From Sphaerisporangium siamense (GTDB taxonomy: Bacteria; Actinomycetota; Actinomycetes; Streptosporangiales; Streptosporangiaceae), in assembly GCF_014205275.1 (NCBI RefSeq), contig NZ_JACHND010000001.1, forward strand, positions 2,604,001 through 2,668,000: 64,000 bases of DNA, read 5' to 3'. Positions 25,911 to 35,335 of the stretch are shown here, in pieces. A program made the translations under genes and the position numbers. The notes below the pieces were generated by a model. It worked only from the letters and a program-made list of their open reading frames with translations, had not been told where the DNA came from and ran no database searches. Each line of letters begins with the position of its first letter. Within the stretch, counting starts at the first letter, position 1.

Positions 25911-27094
25911 GTCGGCCTCCTGCCGATCAGCACGGCCGCGAGGTCGTCGCTCAGCTCGTCCCTGTGCATGTCCTGGACGGCCGTGATCAGGCGGTCGAGG
26001 TCGATCTCGCCCTGCTCACGGATGAGGCTCATGAGGCCCTCGGTGCCGAGCAGGTCGGGGCCGCCGCCGACCGTGGCCTCGATCAGCCCGTCGGTGTAGA
26101 GGAGCAGCGCCCAGTCGTCGCCGAGCGGCAGCCGGATCGTGGCCCACTCGATGTCGCGGAAGATGCCGAGCGGCGGCCCGGACGGCGCGTCGGGCACGAC
26201 GTCCAGGATGCCCTGGTGGATGTCGCCGCGCAGGAACAGCGGGGGCGGGTGCCCGACGACGTGCAGGTCGGCGTGGCGCAGGCCGGGCTCGATCGTCACC
26301 GTGCACAGGGTGGTGAAGATCTCGGGGGACTTGCGCTCGTTGCGCAGCACGGTCTCCAGGGTGGCCAGCAGGTCGTTGCCCGTGTGGCCCGCCAGGACGA
26401 GCGCGCGCCAGGCGATGCGCAGGGCGACGCCGAGCGCCGCCTCGTCGGGGCCGTGGCCGCACACGTCGCCGATCACGACGTGGACCGCGCCGTCGGGGGT
26501 CTGCACGGTGTCCCAGAAGTCGCCCGCGAGCAGGGCCTGCCGGCGTCCTGGCAGATAGCGCGCGTGGTGCTGGAGCCCCTGGGTGTGGTCGAGCAGGGGG
26601 ACGGGCAGCAGGCCGTGCTCCAGGCGGGTGTTCTCGCGGCTGAAGTGCTGGGCCTCGGCGAGCTTGCGCTGGGTGAGGTCGGCGCGCTTGCGCTCGATGG
26701 CGTAGCTGATGGCCCGGGCGAGCAGGCGCTCGTCGACGTCCTGTTTCACCAGGTAGTCCTGGGCGCCGGCCGCGACGGCCTCGACGCCGACGTGCGCGTC
26801 GTTGAGGCCGGTCAGCACGAGCACGGCCGTGTCGGGCGCCATGGCGATGACCTGCTGCAGCGCCTCCAGGCCCGAGGCGTCGGGCAGCGAGAGGTCCACC
26901 ACCACGCACTGGACCTGGTCGGTGAGCCGGTCGCGGCTCTCGGCCATGCTGCGCGCCCAGATGATCTTGGGGGGCGCAGGAGTGGTCGCCAGCAGCTCCT
27001 CGACCAGGAACGCGTCGCCCGCGTCGTCCTCGATCAAGAGGATCGTCTGCATCTCGGTCGGCGCCGCCGGCGTGCCGGGCGAGAGCGCGGTCAC
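25907..27094 (-). CDS. Response regulator with PP2C-type (SpoIIE/RsbU) phosphatase output
   Basis: A 395-residue protein with a receiver domain at about 17-130 (phosphoacceptor D67 in CVVVDLSLPD), a coiled linker (SYAIERKRADLTQRKLAEAQ) and a PP2C/SpoIIE phosphatase domain (about 170-392) with GDFWDTV, VIGDVCGHGPDEA and LLLYTDGLIEA supplying metal ligands. Such proteins dephosphorylate STAS anti-anti-sigma factors to release alternative sigma factors. It begins a three-gene operon with the kinase and single-domain regulator. A STAS protein is encoded at 63261-63620 in this window, but no link is shown. The GTG at 27094 follows AGAGG. Confidence 0.9.
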   Translation of the reverse strand: MTALSPGTPAAPTEMQTILLIEDDAGDAFLVEELLATTPAPPKIIWARSMAESRDRLTDQVQCVVVDLSLPDASGLEALQQVIAMAPDTAVLVLTGLNDAHVGVEAVAAGAQDYLVKQDVDERLLARAISYAIERKRADLTQRKLAEAQHFSRENTRLEHGLLPVPLLDHTQGLQHHARYLPGRRQALLAGDFWDTVQTPDGAVHVVIGDVCGHGPDEAALGVALRIAWRALVLAGHTGNDLLATLETVLRNERKSPEIFTTLCTVTIEPGLRHADLHVVGHPPPLFLRGDIHQGILDVVPDAPSGPPLGIFRDIEWATIRLPLGDDWALLLYTDGLIEATVGGGPDLLGTEGLMSLIREQGEIDLDRLITAVQDMHRDELSDDLAAVLIGRRPT

Positions 27095-27232
27095 TGGTGC
27101 CTCTTATGAAGTGTGGGTTGACCTTGCCTGTTGACCTGCACCATATAGCGAAAGTCGCCCCGACGCATGAATGTACAAAACCGTGACTTAAGGCATGAAG
27201 CATTCGAAATCGCTGTTGCTGTCGCGCGCATG

Positions 27233-28174
27233 TCACAGCTCTGCGGGAGGAGTGCTCAGCTCGACACCCTGCGGCAGAGACCCCTCCTCGGCTGCCTCGG
27301 ACAGATAGGAGAGCAGCGTAGCGCGGAACGCCAGGGCCGCACGGATGGGCTCGACATCCTTGCGATGGGCGAGCGCGACCGCGCGGCGAAGGCCCGGCGG
27401 GGCCAGCGGGGTGCCCGCCAGGCCGGGCCGCCCGTCCAGCACCATCGACGGCACCACCGCGACCCCGAGCCCGGCCTCGACGAAGCGCAGCACCGCGTCC
27501 ATCTCGCCGCCCTCGACGGCGAAGCGCGGCTCGAAACCGGCCTGGCGGCAGGCGTTCAGCGTCGCCTCGCGCAGGTCGTACCCCCGGCGGAACATCACCA
27601 TCGGCCGGCCGCGCAGCTCCTCGATCCGCACGTACGGCCGGCGCGGACGTGTTCCGGCGGGTGAGGCGACCACCAGGTTCTCGCGCAGGATCTCCTCGGT
27701 CACCAGCGAAGGGTCGCTGCTCTGCAGGGGCAGGATGATCAGTGCCAGGTCGAGCTGGCCGCGCGCCAGGTCGCGGACCAGGTCGCGCGAGCCGCCCTCC
27801 TCCACCAGCAGGTCGATGCCCGGATAGTCGTCGTGGAAGCGGGCCAGCGCCTCGGCCAGCAGCCCCGCGCACAGCGACGGCGTCGCGCCGAGCCGCACCC
27901 GGCCCCGGCCCAGCCCGGCCAGCTCCGCCACCTCGCGGCGCGCGGTCTCGGCGTCCGCCAGAATGCGCCGCGCCAGGGGGAGCAGCAGCTCGCCGGCGGG
28001 GGTGAGCGTCACGTTGCCGCGGGCGCGGCTGAACAGCGGCGCGCCCAGCTCGGCCTCCAGCGCCTTGATCTGCTTGCTCAGGGACGGCTGGGCGAGCCGC
28101 ATCCGCTCGGCGGCGTGCGTGAAGTGTGCGGTCTCCGCCACAGCCACGAACGAGGCCAGTTGCTGTAGCTGCAC
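27233..28174 (-). CDS. LysR-family transcriptional regulator, divergent from the second sdh operon
   Basis: A 313-residue regulator with an N-terminal winged helix-turn-helix (FTHAAERMRLAQPSLSKQIK, about residues 18-37) and a periplasmic-binding-protein-like effector domain (about 90-300). The GTG at 28174 gives the usual family opening (MQLQQLASFVAVAE); no strong Shine-Dalgarno site precedes it. It is divergent from sdhC-sdhA-sdhB with about 180 bp between, and this gap holds two T-N11-A dyads. It therefore most likely regulates the second complex II operon, perhaps responding to a dicarboxylate; the ligand is inference. Confidence 0.9.
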   Translation of the reverse strand: MQLQQLASFVAVAETAHFTHAAERMRLAQPSLSKQIKALEAELGAPLFSRARGNVTLTPAGELLLPLARRILADAETARREVAELAGLGRGRVRLGATPSLCAGLLAEALARFHDDYPGIDLLVEEGGSRDLVRDLARGQLDLALIILPLQSSDPSLVTEEILRENLVVASPAGTRPRRPYVRIEELRGRPMVMFRRGYDLREATLNACRQAGFEPRFAVEGGEMDAVLRFVEAGLGVAVVPSMVLDGRPGLAGTPLAPPGLRRAVALAHRKDVEPIRAALAFRATLLSYLSEAAEEGSLPQGVELSTPPAEL

Positions 28175-28253
28175 GGTCCACAGCGTACGGTGGGCGTCGC
28201 CGCCGCTCGCGGGCGGCATGCGGGTGTGAGATTGCTCGCATCGGCCCGGGGGG

Positions 28254-28302
28254 TCGGAACGTCCGATGACCCGAAGGGCCACGGTGCATAGCCTCCGGCT
28301 AT
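28254..28302. promoter_or_regulatory. Two LysR-type T-N11-A dyads
   Basis: TCGGAACGTCCGA (28254-28266) and ATAGCCTCCGGCTAT (28288-28302) are both inverted repeats containing T-N11-A, the LysR consensus. Their centres are about 35 bp apart, as in recognition/activation site pairs. They sit between lysR and the sdhC start. A possible promoter (TTGGAC 28324-28329, TACTTA 28345-28350) follows, giving a near-leaderless sdhC transcript. Confidence 0.6.
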
Positions 28303-28356
28303 CGACACGAGGCGGCCGATGACTTGGACGCCTTATCCCCGCCTTACTTAGCGTCG

Positions 28357-29117
28357 ATGGATGTGACATCCACCATCGAACGAGGCATGGCCACCGCCGA
28401 GGTCCGCCGCCACCCCGATCCGCCGAGGACGCCGGCGCGGCGCGGGCCGGGCCTGCTGCGCACCTCCAACGGCAGGAAGGCCGTCATGGCGGTCACCGGC
28501 GCCGTGCTGGTGCTCTTCCTCATCGGTCACATGCTGGGCAACCTCAAGATCTTCCTCGGCGCGGAGTCGTTCAACTCCTACGCCGAATGGCTGCGCACCG
28601 TCGGCGAGCCCGCCGTGCCCGGCCGCACGCTGCTGACCCTCACCGAGATCGCGCTGGTCGCCGCGGTCGTGCTGCACATGTGGTCGGCGGTCTCGCTGGC
28701 CCGTCGCGCCGCCAAGGCCCGCCCCGTCAAGTACGCGGCCCGGCGCAAGTCGCAGGCCGGCGGCTACGTCGTCCACACCATGCGCTACGGCGGCGTGATC
28801 ATCCTGCTGTTCGTCGTCTGGCACCTGCTCGACCTGACCTTCGGGACCGTCAACCCCAAGGGCTTCCACGCCTCCCCGTACGACCGCGTCGTCGCCGGGT
28901 TCGACCCCTCCCGGTGGTGGGTGACGGCCTTCTACATCCTGGCCCTCGTGATGGTGGGGCTGCACCTGCGCCACGGCCTGTGGAGCGCCTTCCAGACGCT
29001 CGGGCTGACCCGCGGCCGGGCCCGCGGCCTGCTCAGCGCCGTCGCCGCCGCCGGCTCCGCCGTGCTGATCCTCGGGTTCGTGTCCGTTCCCATCGCCGTG
29101 ATGATCGGAGCTGTGAA

Positions 29118-29121
<4 letters not shown>
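28357..29121 (+). CDS. sdhC: Succinate dehydrogenase cytochrome b subunit (second operon)
   Basis: A 254-residue membrane anchor of the five-helix cytochrome b558 type found in Bacillus/Wolinella-type complex II. Helices include [18 protein letters not shown] (its histidine is a candidate heme ligand), a second with [14 protein letters not shown], a third with [17 protein letters not shown], and a fourth with [19 protein letters not shown]. The repeated helix histidines fit two b hemes. The ATG at 28357 is preferred, but 28387 is possible; neither has a clear ribosome binding site and the mRNA may be leaderless. Its stop overlaps the sdhA GTG. Confidence 0.88.
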
Positions 29122-31039
<1,918 letters not shown>

Positions 31040-31043
<4 letters not shown>

Positions 31044-31777
31044 ACCTGACCCTCAAAGTCTGGCGGCAGAACGGCCCCGGCGACTCGGGGCGCATGGTGA
31101 CCTACCAGGTCACGGACGTGTCCCCGGACATGTCCTTCCTGGAGATGCTCGACGTCCTCAACGAGCGGCTCATCCTCGAAGGGGACGACCCGGTCGCCTT
31201 CGACCACGACTGCCGCGAGGGCATCTGCGGCATGTGCGGCATGGTCATCAACGGCGTCGCGCACGGCGAGCAGCGGGCCACCACGACCTGCCAGCTCCAC
31301 ATGCGCCACTTCGAGGACGGCGCCACCGTCACCATCGAGCCGTGGCGCGCCGCGCCGTTCCCCGTCATCAAGGACCTGGTCGTCGACCGCGGCTCCTTCG
31401 ACCGCATCATCCAGGCCGGCGGCTTCGTCTCCGTCCCCGCCGGCTCGGCCCCCGACGCCCACAGCGTCCCGGTCAAGAAGGAGAACGCCGACGCCGCCTT
31501 CGACGCCGCCACCTGCATCGGCTGCGGCGCCTGCGTCGCCGCCTGCCCCAACGGCTCGGCCTCCCTCTTCACCGGCGCCAAGATCACCCACCTGGGCCTG
31601 CTACCTCAGGGCCAGCCCGAACGCGACTCCCGCGCCCTCGCCATGGTCGAACAGATGGACCTGGAGGGCTTCGGCGGCTGCACCAACACCGGCGAATGCA
31701 CCGCCGTCTGCCCCAAGGGCATCTCCCTCGACGTAATAACCCAAATGAACCGCGACTACCTAAAGGCCGCCAAGTAA
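31040..31777 (+). CDS. sdhB: Succinate dehydrogenase/fumarate reductase iron-sulfur subunit (second operon)
   Basis: A 245-residue subunit coupled to sdhA by a GTGA overlap. The 2Fe-2S ligands are in [11 protein letters not shown] and TTCQL, and the other clusters in [14 protein letters not shown] and [15 protein letters not shown]. It completes a full sdhC-A-B set and is followed by a strong hairpin terminator. With the first operon the window holds two complete complex II sets about 5 kb apart on opposite strands. Confidence 0.93.
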
Positions 31778-31786
31778 CACCCCAAC

Positions 31787-31816
31787 GCCGGGCCCTGGAA
31801 CCACCAGGGGCCCGGC
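31787..31816 (+). terminator. Terminator of the second sdh operon
   Basis: GCCGGGCCCTGG (31787-31798) pairs with CCAGGGGCCCGGC (31804-31816), with one bulged base and a 5-nt loop. It begins 10 bp after the sdhB stop. There is no T-tract. Confidence 0.75.
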
Positions 31817-31818
31817 CT

Positions 31819-32029
31819 TACGTACGCCAGGTCCTCCGCCTTGGGTACGTCAAGCCTCCGGCCTAAAGCACATCAGGCCTCCGGCCTCAAAAAGGTCTTC
31901 GCTCCGCTCAGGCTGTTTTCCCAGGGCCTGCGGCCCAACGGCCCCCGCCTCCGGCTCGGCCTGTGTTCCCCATGCCCTCGCCGCGACCGGCAACGCCGGT
32001 CCTCGCGTCATTGGCCAAGAGAACCGCGG
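31819..32029. other. Non-coding stretch with small GC-rich palindromes
   Basis: About 210 bp between the sdhB terminator and the DUF397 stop. It has two near-copies of the palindrome GGCC-TCC-GGCC (around 31853-31866 and 31878-31891), and no start codon with a ribosome binding site and coding bias. No function is seen. Confidence 0.4.
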
Positions 32030-32257
32030 TCAGGACCCTAAGGACCCGTCCTTGATGGCCCGGAGAAAGTCGTACCACCCTGCGGGGCAGAATGCCAGCA
32101 CGATGTCATCTGGACGCTTGGAATCCCGCACCAAGCGACGTGGGCCGCCGGATCCACCACGGGCGGCGATCGGATTCGATAAGGCCACCTCTACGCAGTT
32201 GCCTCCCTGGCCACTGCTCCGACTGCTCTTCCGCCACTTGATCGCGAAAGCGTCCAT
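32030..32257 (-). CDS. DUF397 protein (WhiJ-trio partner, locus 1)
   Basis: A 75-residue protein with the family core KWRKSSRSSGQGGNCVEVAL, then RRLVRDSKRPDDIVLAF and a C-terminal WYDFLRAIKDG. DUF397 proteins are small partners of XRE-DUF5753 regulators in actinomycetes and are thought to antagonise their DNA binding, in an arrangement likened to toxin-antitoxin pairs. It lies 30 bp downstream of its XRE partner on the same strand. The ATG at 32257 is used; an adjacent GTG (32260) is possible. Confidence 0.88.
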   Translation of the reverse strand: MDAFAIKWRKSSRSSGQGGNCVEVALSNPIAARGGSGGPRRLVRDSKRPDDIVLAFCPAGWYDFLRAIKDGSLGS

Positions 32258-32287
32258 CACGGATCCGATCTGCTCTGCCAGGCGGTG

Positions 32288-33145
32288 TCACCGGAGGTCC
32301 TGGTGAACCTTCGCGATCAGTGCCTGGGATTCGTCAGGGCTGAGCGCACGAGCGCGTAGGTGATCGAACATCAGGTTGTAAGTATCAACCTCTGTCCGGC
32401 CTTCTAGATAGAGGCTCCCTGCGCGGTATTCGACATATACGACGTCCGGATCCATGCTCTCGGGGAAGCCGAGAATGGTGAAGGCGCCGTCCATACCTGG
32501 ATGAGCACCGGCCTCGAACGGCAGGATTTGGAGCGTGACGTTGTGAAGCCGTGACACCTCCATGAGTCGCTCCAGTTGGTCCCGCATCGTCTCCCTGCCA
32601 CCCACCTGCCGGCGCACGGCCGCTTCGTTGAGCACGGCCCAGATCGCAGGTGCCTCGTCACCACTGAGTCTGGCCTGACGCTCCATGCGTACGGCCACCC
32701 GGCGATCGATCTCCTCAGCGCCAGGTACGACCGGTTCCGCAAGGGTCACCGCCCGCATGTACCCGGCTGTCTGGAGCAACCCTGGTACGCACTCCGACTC
32801 GTACGCCCTAATCGTCGCGGCTTCCTCTTCCAAGCTCACGTACGTCTCGAACCAGGTGGGGATCGCGCCGCTGTACGGATGCCACCAACCACGTCTGCGC
32901 GCTTCCTTGGCCATCTTGAGCAGGGCGTCCCGCTGCGCTCCGGTGATCCCGTACAACTCCAGCATGAGTGCCACCTCGCCCACGCGAGGTCCGGAGCGGG
33001 CGATCTCGAAGCGCGTGATGGTGGCCGGTGCGCAGCCGATGACTTCCGCCACCTGCTCCCGAGTCAGTCCCGCCTCCTTTCGCAGGCGCCGAAGCTCGGC
33101 CGCCAGTCGCCTGCGGCGAGCGGTGGGACTGGTGCGAGGACTCAT
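32288..33145 (-). CDS. XRE-family regulator with DUF5753 domain (WhiJ-like, locus 1)
   Basis: A 285-residue regulator from ATG 33145, 4 nt after GGAGGG. An XRE helix-turn-helix (LTREQVAEVIGCAPATITRF, about residues 28-47) precedes the DUF5753 domain (about 105-280) with RAYESECVPGLLQTAGYMRA and VTLQILPFEAGAHPGMDG. Members such as Streptomyces WhiJ control differentiation genes. It is divergent from an RsbW-like ATPase gene and followed by its DUF397 partner, forming the complete trio. The effector is unknown. Confidence 0.9.
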   Translation of the reverse strand: MSPRTSPTARRRRLAAELRRLRKEAGLTREQVAEVIGCAPATITRFEIARSGPRVGEVALMLELYGITGAQRDALLKMAKEARRRGWWHPYSGAIPTWFETYVSLEEEAATIRAYESECVPGLLQTAGYMRAVTLAEPVVPGAEEIDRRVAVRMERQARLSGDEAPAIWAVLNEAAVRRQVGGRETMRDQLERLMEVSRLHNVTLQILPFEAGAHPGMDGAFTILGFPESMDPDVVYVEYRAGSLYLEGRTEVDTYNLMFDHLRARALSPDESQALIAKVHQDLR

Positions 33146-33386
33146 GTTTCCCTCCATCTGTGACCTGGGACGGGTGCCTGTCACGCAGAAAAACTGAACT
33201 AGTTCACTTGGTTTGGCTTCGCGACGCACTAACTCTGTGCACACTAGTGCTTACGTTGAGCGAGCGAATGGGTTTCGGAGACCCACGTCCCCACCTGCCG
33301 CACGCCCGTACGGGGAAGGTCGGAATGCGGCCGGGACATGGTGATCCGCTCGCCGGTCGCGCAACAGGACCACGCCGAGGAGTGTC

Positions 33387-33857
33387 ATGGGAGCAGCGCC
33401 GGACGGTCTGCGTACCGTCTGCTGGGATCTGCCCGACAACCTGCCGATGATCGGGAAGGCTCGCCGTCTGGTAAAGGACGTGATCACCCACTGGGGGGCG
33501 GGAGAGGTCGTGGACGACGTGGTTCTCGTCGTGGGAGAACTGCTCGCGAACGCCGTCACCCATGGCGAGCCGCCGATCCGCCTCTCGCTCTGGTCGACCC
33601 GCCAGGACTTGTGTGTGCGCGTGACCGACCACGGCCGCGAGTTGCCGCGACACCTCAACCTGGCCGTCGAAGCCCTCCATGGCCGAGGCCTGGCCATCGT
33701 CGCCGCCCTCGCCCACGACCATGGCGTCACGCGCCCACCGGACGGCTCCGGTAAGACGGTCTGGGCGCGCTGGCGCCTGTCGTCCGGCGATCACGCCGCC
33801 ACATTCGTGGTGAGCGACATGTACGGCCCATGCCAATGTCCACCACGGAGATCGTGA
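33387..33857 (+). CDS. RsbW/AbaA-like ATP-binding protein (locus 1)
   Basis: A 156-residue protein consisting of a GHKL-type ATPase domain: VGELLANAVTHGEPPI (N box), VRVTDHG (G1) and EALHGRGLAIVAAL (G2). Such short ATPases resemble anti-sigma factor serine kinases of the RsbW/SpoIIAB type and occur in WhiJ/AbaA clusters. The ATG follows GAGGAG at 33377-33382. It is divergent from the XRE gene with about 240 bp between. The last ~20 residues (from about residue 136) are not part of the conserved fold. Confidence 0.85.
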   Translation: MGAAPDGLRTVCWDLPDNLPMIGKARRLVKDVITHWGAGEVVDDVVLVVGELLANAVTHGEPPIRLSLWSTRQDLCVRVTDHGRELPRHLNLAVEALHGRGLAIVAALAHDHGVTRPPDGSGKTVWARWRLSSGDHAATFVVSDMYGPCQCPPRRS

Positions 33858-33976
33858 TGAGGCACTCGGAGCGTCTGTGGCACTAGGCGTACAAGTCCGG
33901 CAGGGGCTCGTCGTTCGGCGGGATGTGGGTGGAGGGCCTGGTCAGGCGGTCGGCGAAGGCGTTGGACGGTTCGCGG

Positions 33977-34354
33977 TCATGACGGGGTCGGTGCTGCGCC
34001 GCGGGATGTCAGGGCCGCCTGCACGATGCGGATCGCCTCTCCCGCGTCGATGCCGACGCCGGCCACTACGGCCGCGTAGTCGGCGGCGGCCCTGCGGACC
34101 CGCTCCCGGCCCTCCTCGCCGGCGGCCGAAACGAACGAGCCCGCCCGTCCGCGTGTCTCGATCAACCCCGCCTCCTCCAGCTCCCGGTAGGCCCGGCCGA
34201 CCGTGTTGACGGCCAGGCCGAGGTCGGCCGCGAGGTGGCGGATGGTCGGCAGCCGGGCGCCCACGGCCAGCGTGCGGTCCTGGATCTGCCGGGCGAGCTG
34301 GGCCCGTAGCTGCTCGAAGGGCGGTACCGGCGAGGCCGCGTCGATTATGATCAT
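33977..34354 (-). CDS. GntR-family (YtrA-type) regulator
   Basis: A 125-residue regulator with the winged helix domain PPFEQLRAQLARQIQDRTLA, then LPTIRHLAADLGLAVNTVGR and YRELEEAGLIETRGRAGSFV, and a short helical C-terminus. The absence of a large effector domain is the YtrA subfamily hallmark; these usually control adjacent membrane or ABC transport genes. Its ATG overlaps the upstream membrane-protein stop (ATGA), so both are one operon. A large inverted repeat before that operon is the likely autoregulatory operator. Confidence 0.9.
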   Translation of the reverse strand: MIIIDAASPVPPFEQLRAQLARQIQDRTLAVGARLPTIRHLAADLGLAVNTVGRAYRELEEAGLIETRGRAGSFVSAAGEEGRERVRRAAADYAAVVAGVGIDAGEAIRIVQAALTSRGAAPTPS

Positions 34355-35163
34355 CGGTTGCTCATCGCCTGCCGGGCCACCGTCGCGCTCGACGGCGTCC
34401 TGGTGTTGAGCGCGATGAAGGCGACCAGGCCCAGGAGCAGGTAGGCGACCGAAGCGGCGCTCCACCAGCCGGGCGCGGTGCCGAAGAGCAGCACCATGGG
34501 CAGTGACCACTGCACGTTCGGCGTGGCGAGGACGCGGGCGTCTTCGACGCGCATGATGACATCGGCGGTCAGCGACTCCTCGTCCTCCGCCACGACCGGG
34601 TGCCTGAGCAGATGGCGTAGCTGCAGGGCGAAGATGGCGGTCGCGCCGAGCATGCCGATCAACAGGACGACGGCCGGCCGCCGCACGGTGGGGTCGGGAA
34701 CGGCCAGGGCGCTCCCGGTCAGCGCCATCGCACCGGCGAAGGTGGCGACCGTGAAGACGGCGTACGGCCGGCCGAGCACGGCCCGCCAGCCGGGCTGGAT
34801 CAGATGGGCGGCCCTGCGGGACAGCGTCGCGCCCGCCCGCTGGTCGACGCGTCGCACCCACCAGTCGAGCAGCGACTGCGCCAGCAGCAGTCCGGCCACG
34901 ACGACGGTCAGGGCCGGTAGCTGCAGCGGGTGCTGCGGCTGAGGTCCGAGGAAGGCGACACTGGCGAGGGCGCTCGCGATGATCAGCACCCCCAGGATGA
35001 CGTGAGCGGCGAGGCGGGCCTGTCTCCGGACCACCAGCCGGCTGGCCAGCAGCGGGGTGGGGCGAGCTCCGGCCAGGTCGTGCCGGGCCAGCCACTCGCC
35101 CGCCAGGCGCAGGTCGGCCGCACGCGTCGGCGGACCGGCGTCCGGTGATGGTTCACGAGTCAT
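34351..35163 (-). CDS. Polytopic membrane protein co-transcribed with the GntR gene
   Basis: A 270-residue protein starting at ATG 35163, 5 nt after GGGAGG. Helices lie at about 55-75, 84-100, 135-155, 164-180 and 225-255. The soluble N-terminus has LAGEWLARHDLAGARPTPLL and a central loop LLRHPVVAEDEESLTADVIM. No characterised family is recognised. Overlap with a YtrA-type GntR gene suggests a membrane stress or export-related role, as is usual for YtrA operons, although no ABC ATPase is adjacent. Confidence 0.78.
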   Translation of the reverse strand: MTREPSPDAGPPTRAADLRLAGEWLARHDLAGARPTPLLASRLVVRRQARLAAHVILGVLIIASALASVAFLGPQPQHPLQLPALTVVVAGLLLAQSLLDWWVRRVDQRAGATLSRRAAHLIQPGWRAVLGRPYAVFTVATFAGAMALTGSALAVPDPTVRRPAVVLLIGMLGATAIFALQLRHLLRHPVVAEDEESLTADVIMRVEDARVLATPNVQWSLPMVLLFGTAPGWWSAASVAYLLLGLVAFIALNTRTPSSATVARQAMSNR

Positions 35164-35183
35164 GGCGCCTCCCTGGTCGCAGG

Positions 35184-35233
35184 CTTTGTCGCAAGCTTTG
35201 TAGCAATATGGTGCGTCAAACTTTGCGACAAAG
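35184..35233. promoter_or_regulatory. GntR operator: long inverted repeat
   Basis: CTTTGTCGCAA (35184-35194) and TTGCGACAAAG (35223-35233) are perfect 11-bp inverted copies about 28 bp apart. Inside, TTTGTCGC (35185-35192) and TTTGTAGC recur directly 12 bp apart. The element lies 20-70 bp upstream of the membrane protein/GntR operon, where an autorepressing YtrA-type regulator would bind. Confidence 0.6.
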
Positions 35234-35297
35234 TCAACGTGCCGCCGCCACGAAGGGGTCGGTGGGGTCGTCGTCGATGCCGCAGTCCGTGAGGCAC

Positions 35298-35328
35298 TTG
35301 ACCCTCACGTGGCGTCAGGCCGCATATT
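35298..35328 (+). promoter_or_regulatory. MerR-type promoter with long spacer and dyad
   Basis: TTGACC (35298-35303) and CATATT (35323-35328) are separated by 19 bp, the lengthened spacer of MerR-controlled promoters. The spacer holds the imperfect dyad CCTCACG-TGG-CGTCAGG. Transcription would begin near the ATG at 35336, giving a leaderless mRNA for the MerR-methyltransferase gene. Confidence 0.6.
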
Positions 35329-35335
35329 CGGTGCC

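Noticed and set aside
33858-33976. Short minus-strand frame ending DEPLPDLYA, possible C-terminal remnant
   Set aside because: Too short, no start and no recognisable family; may be chance.
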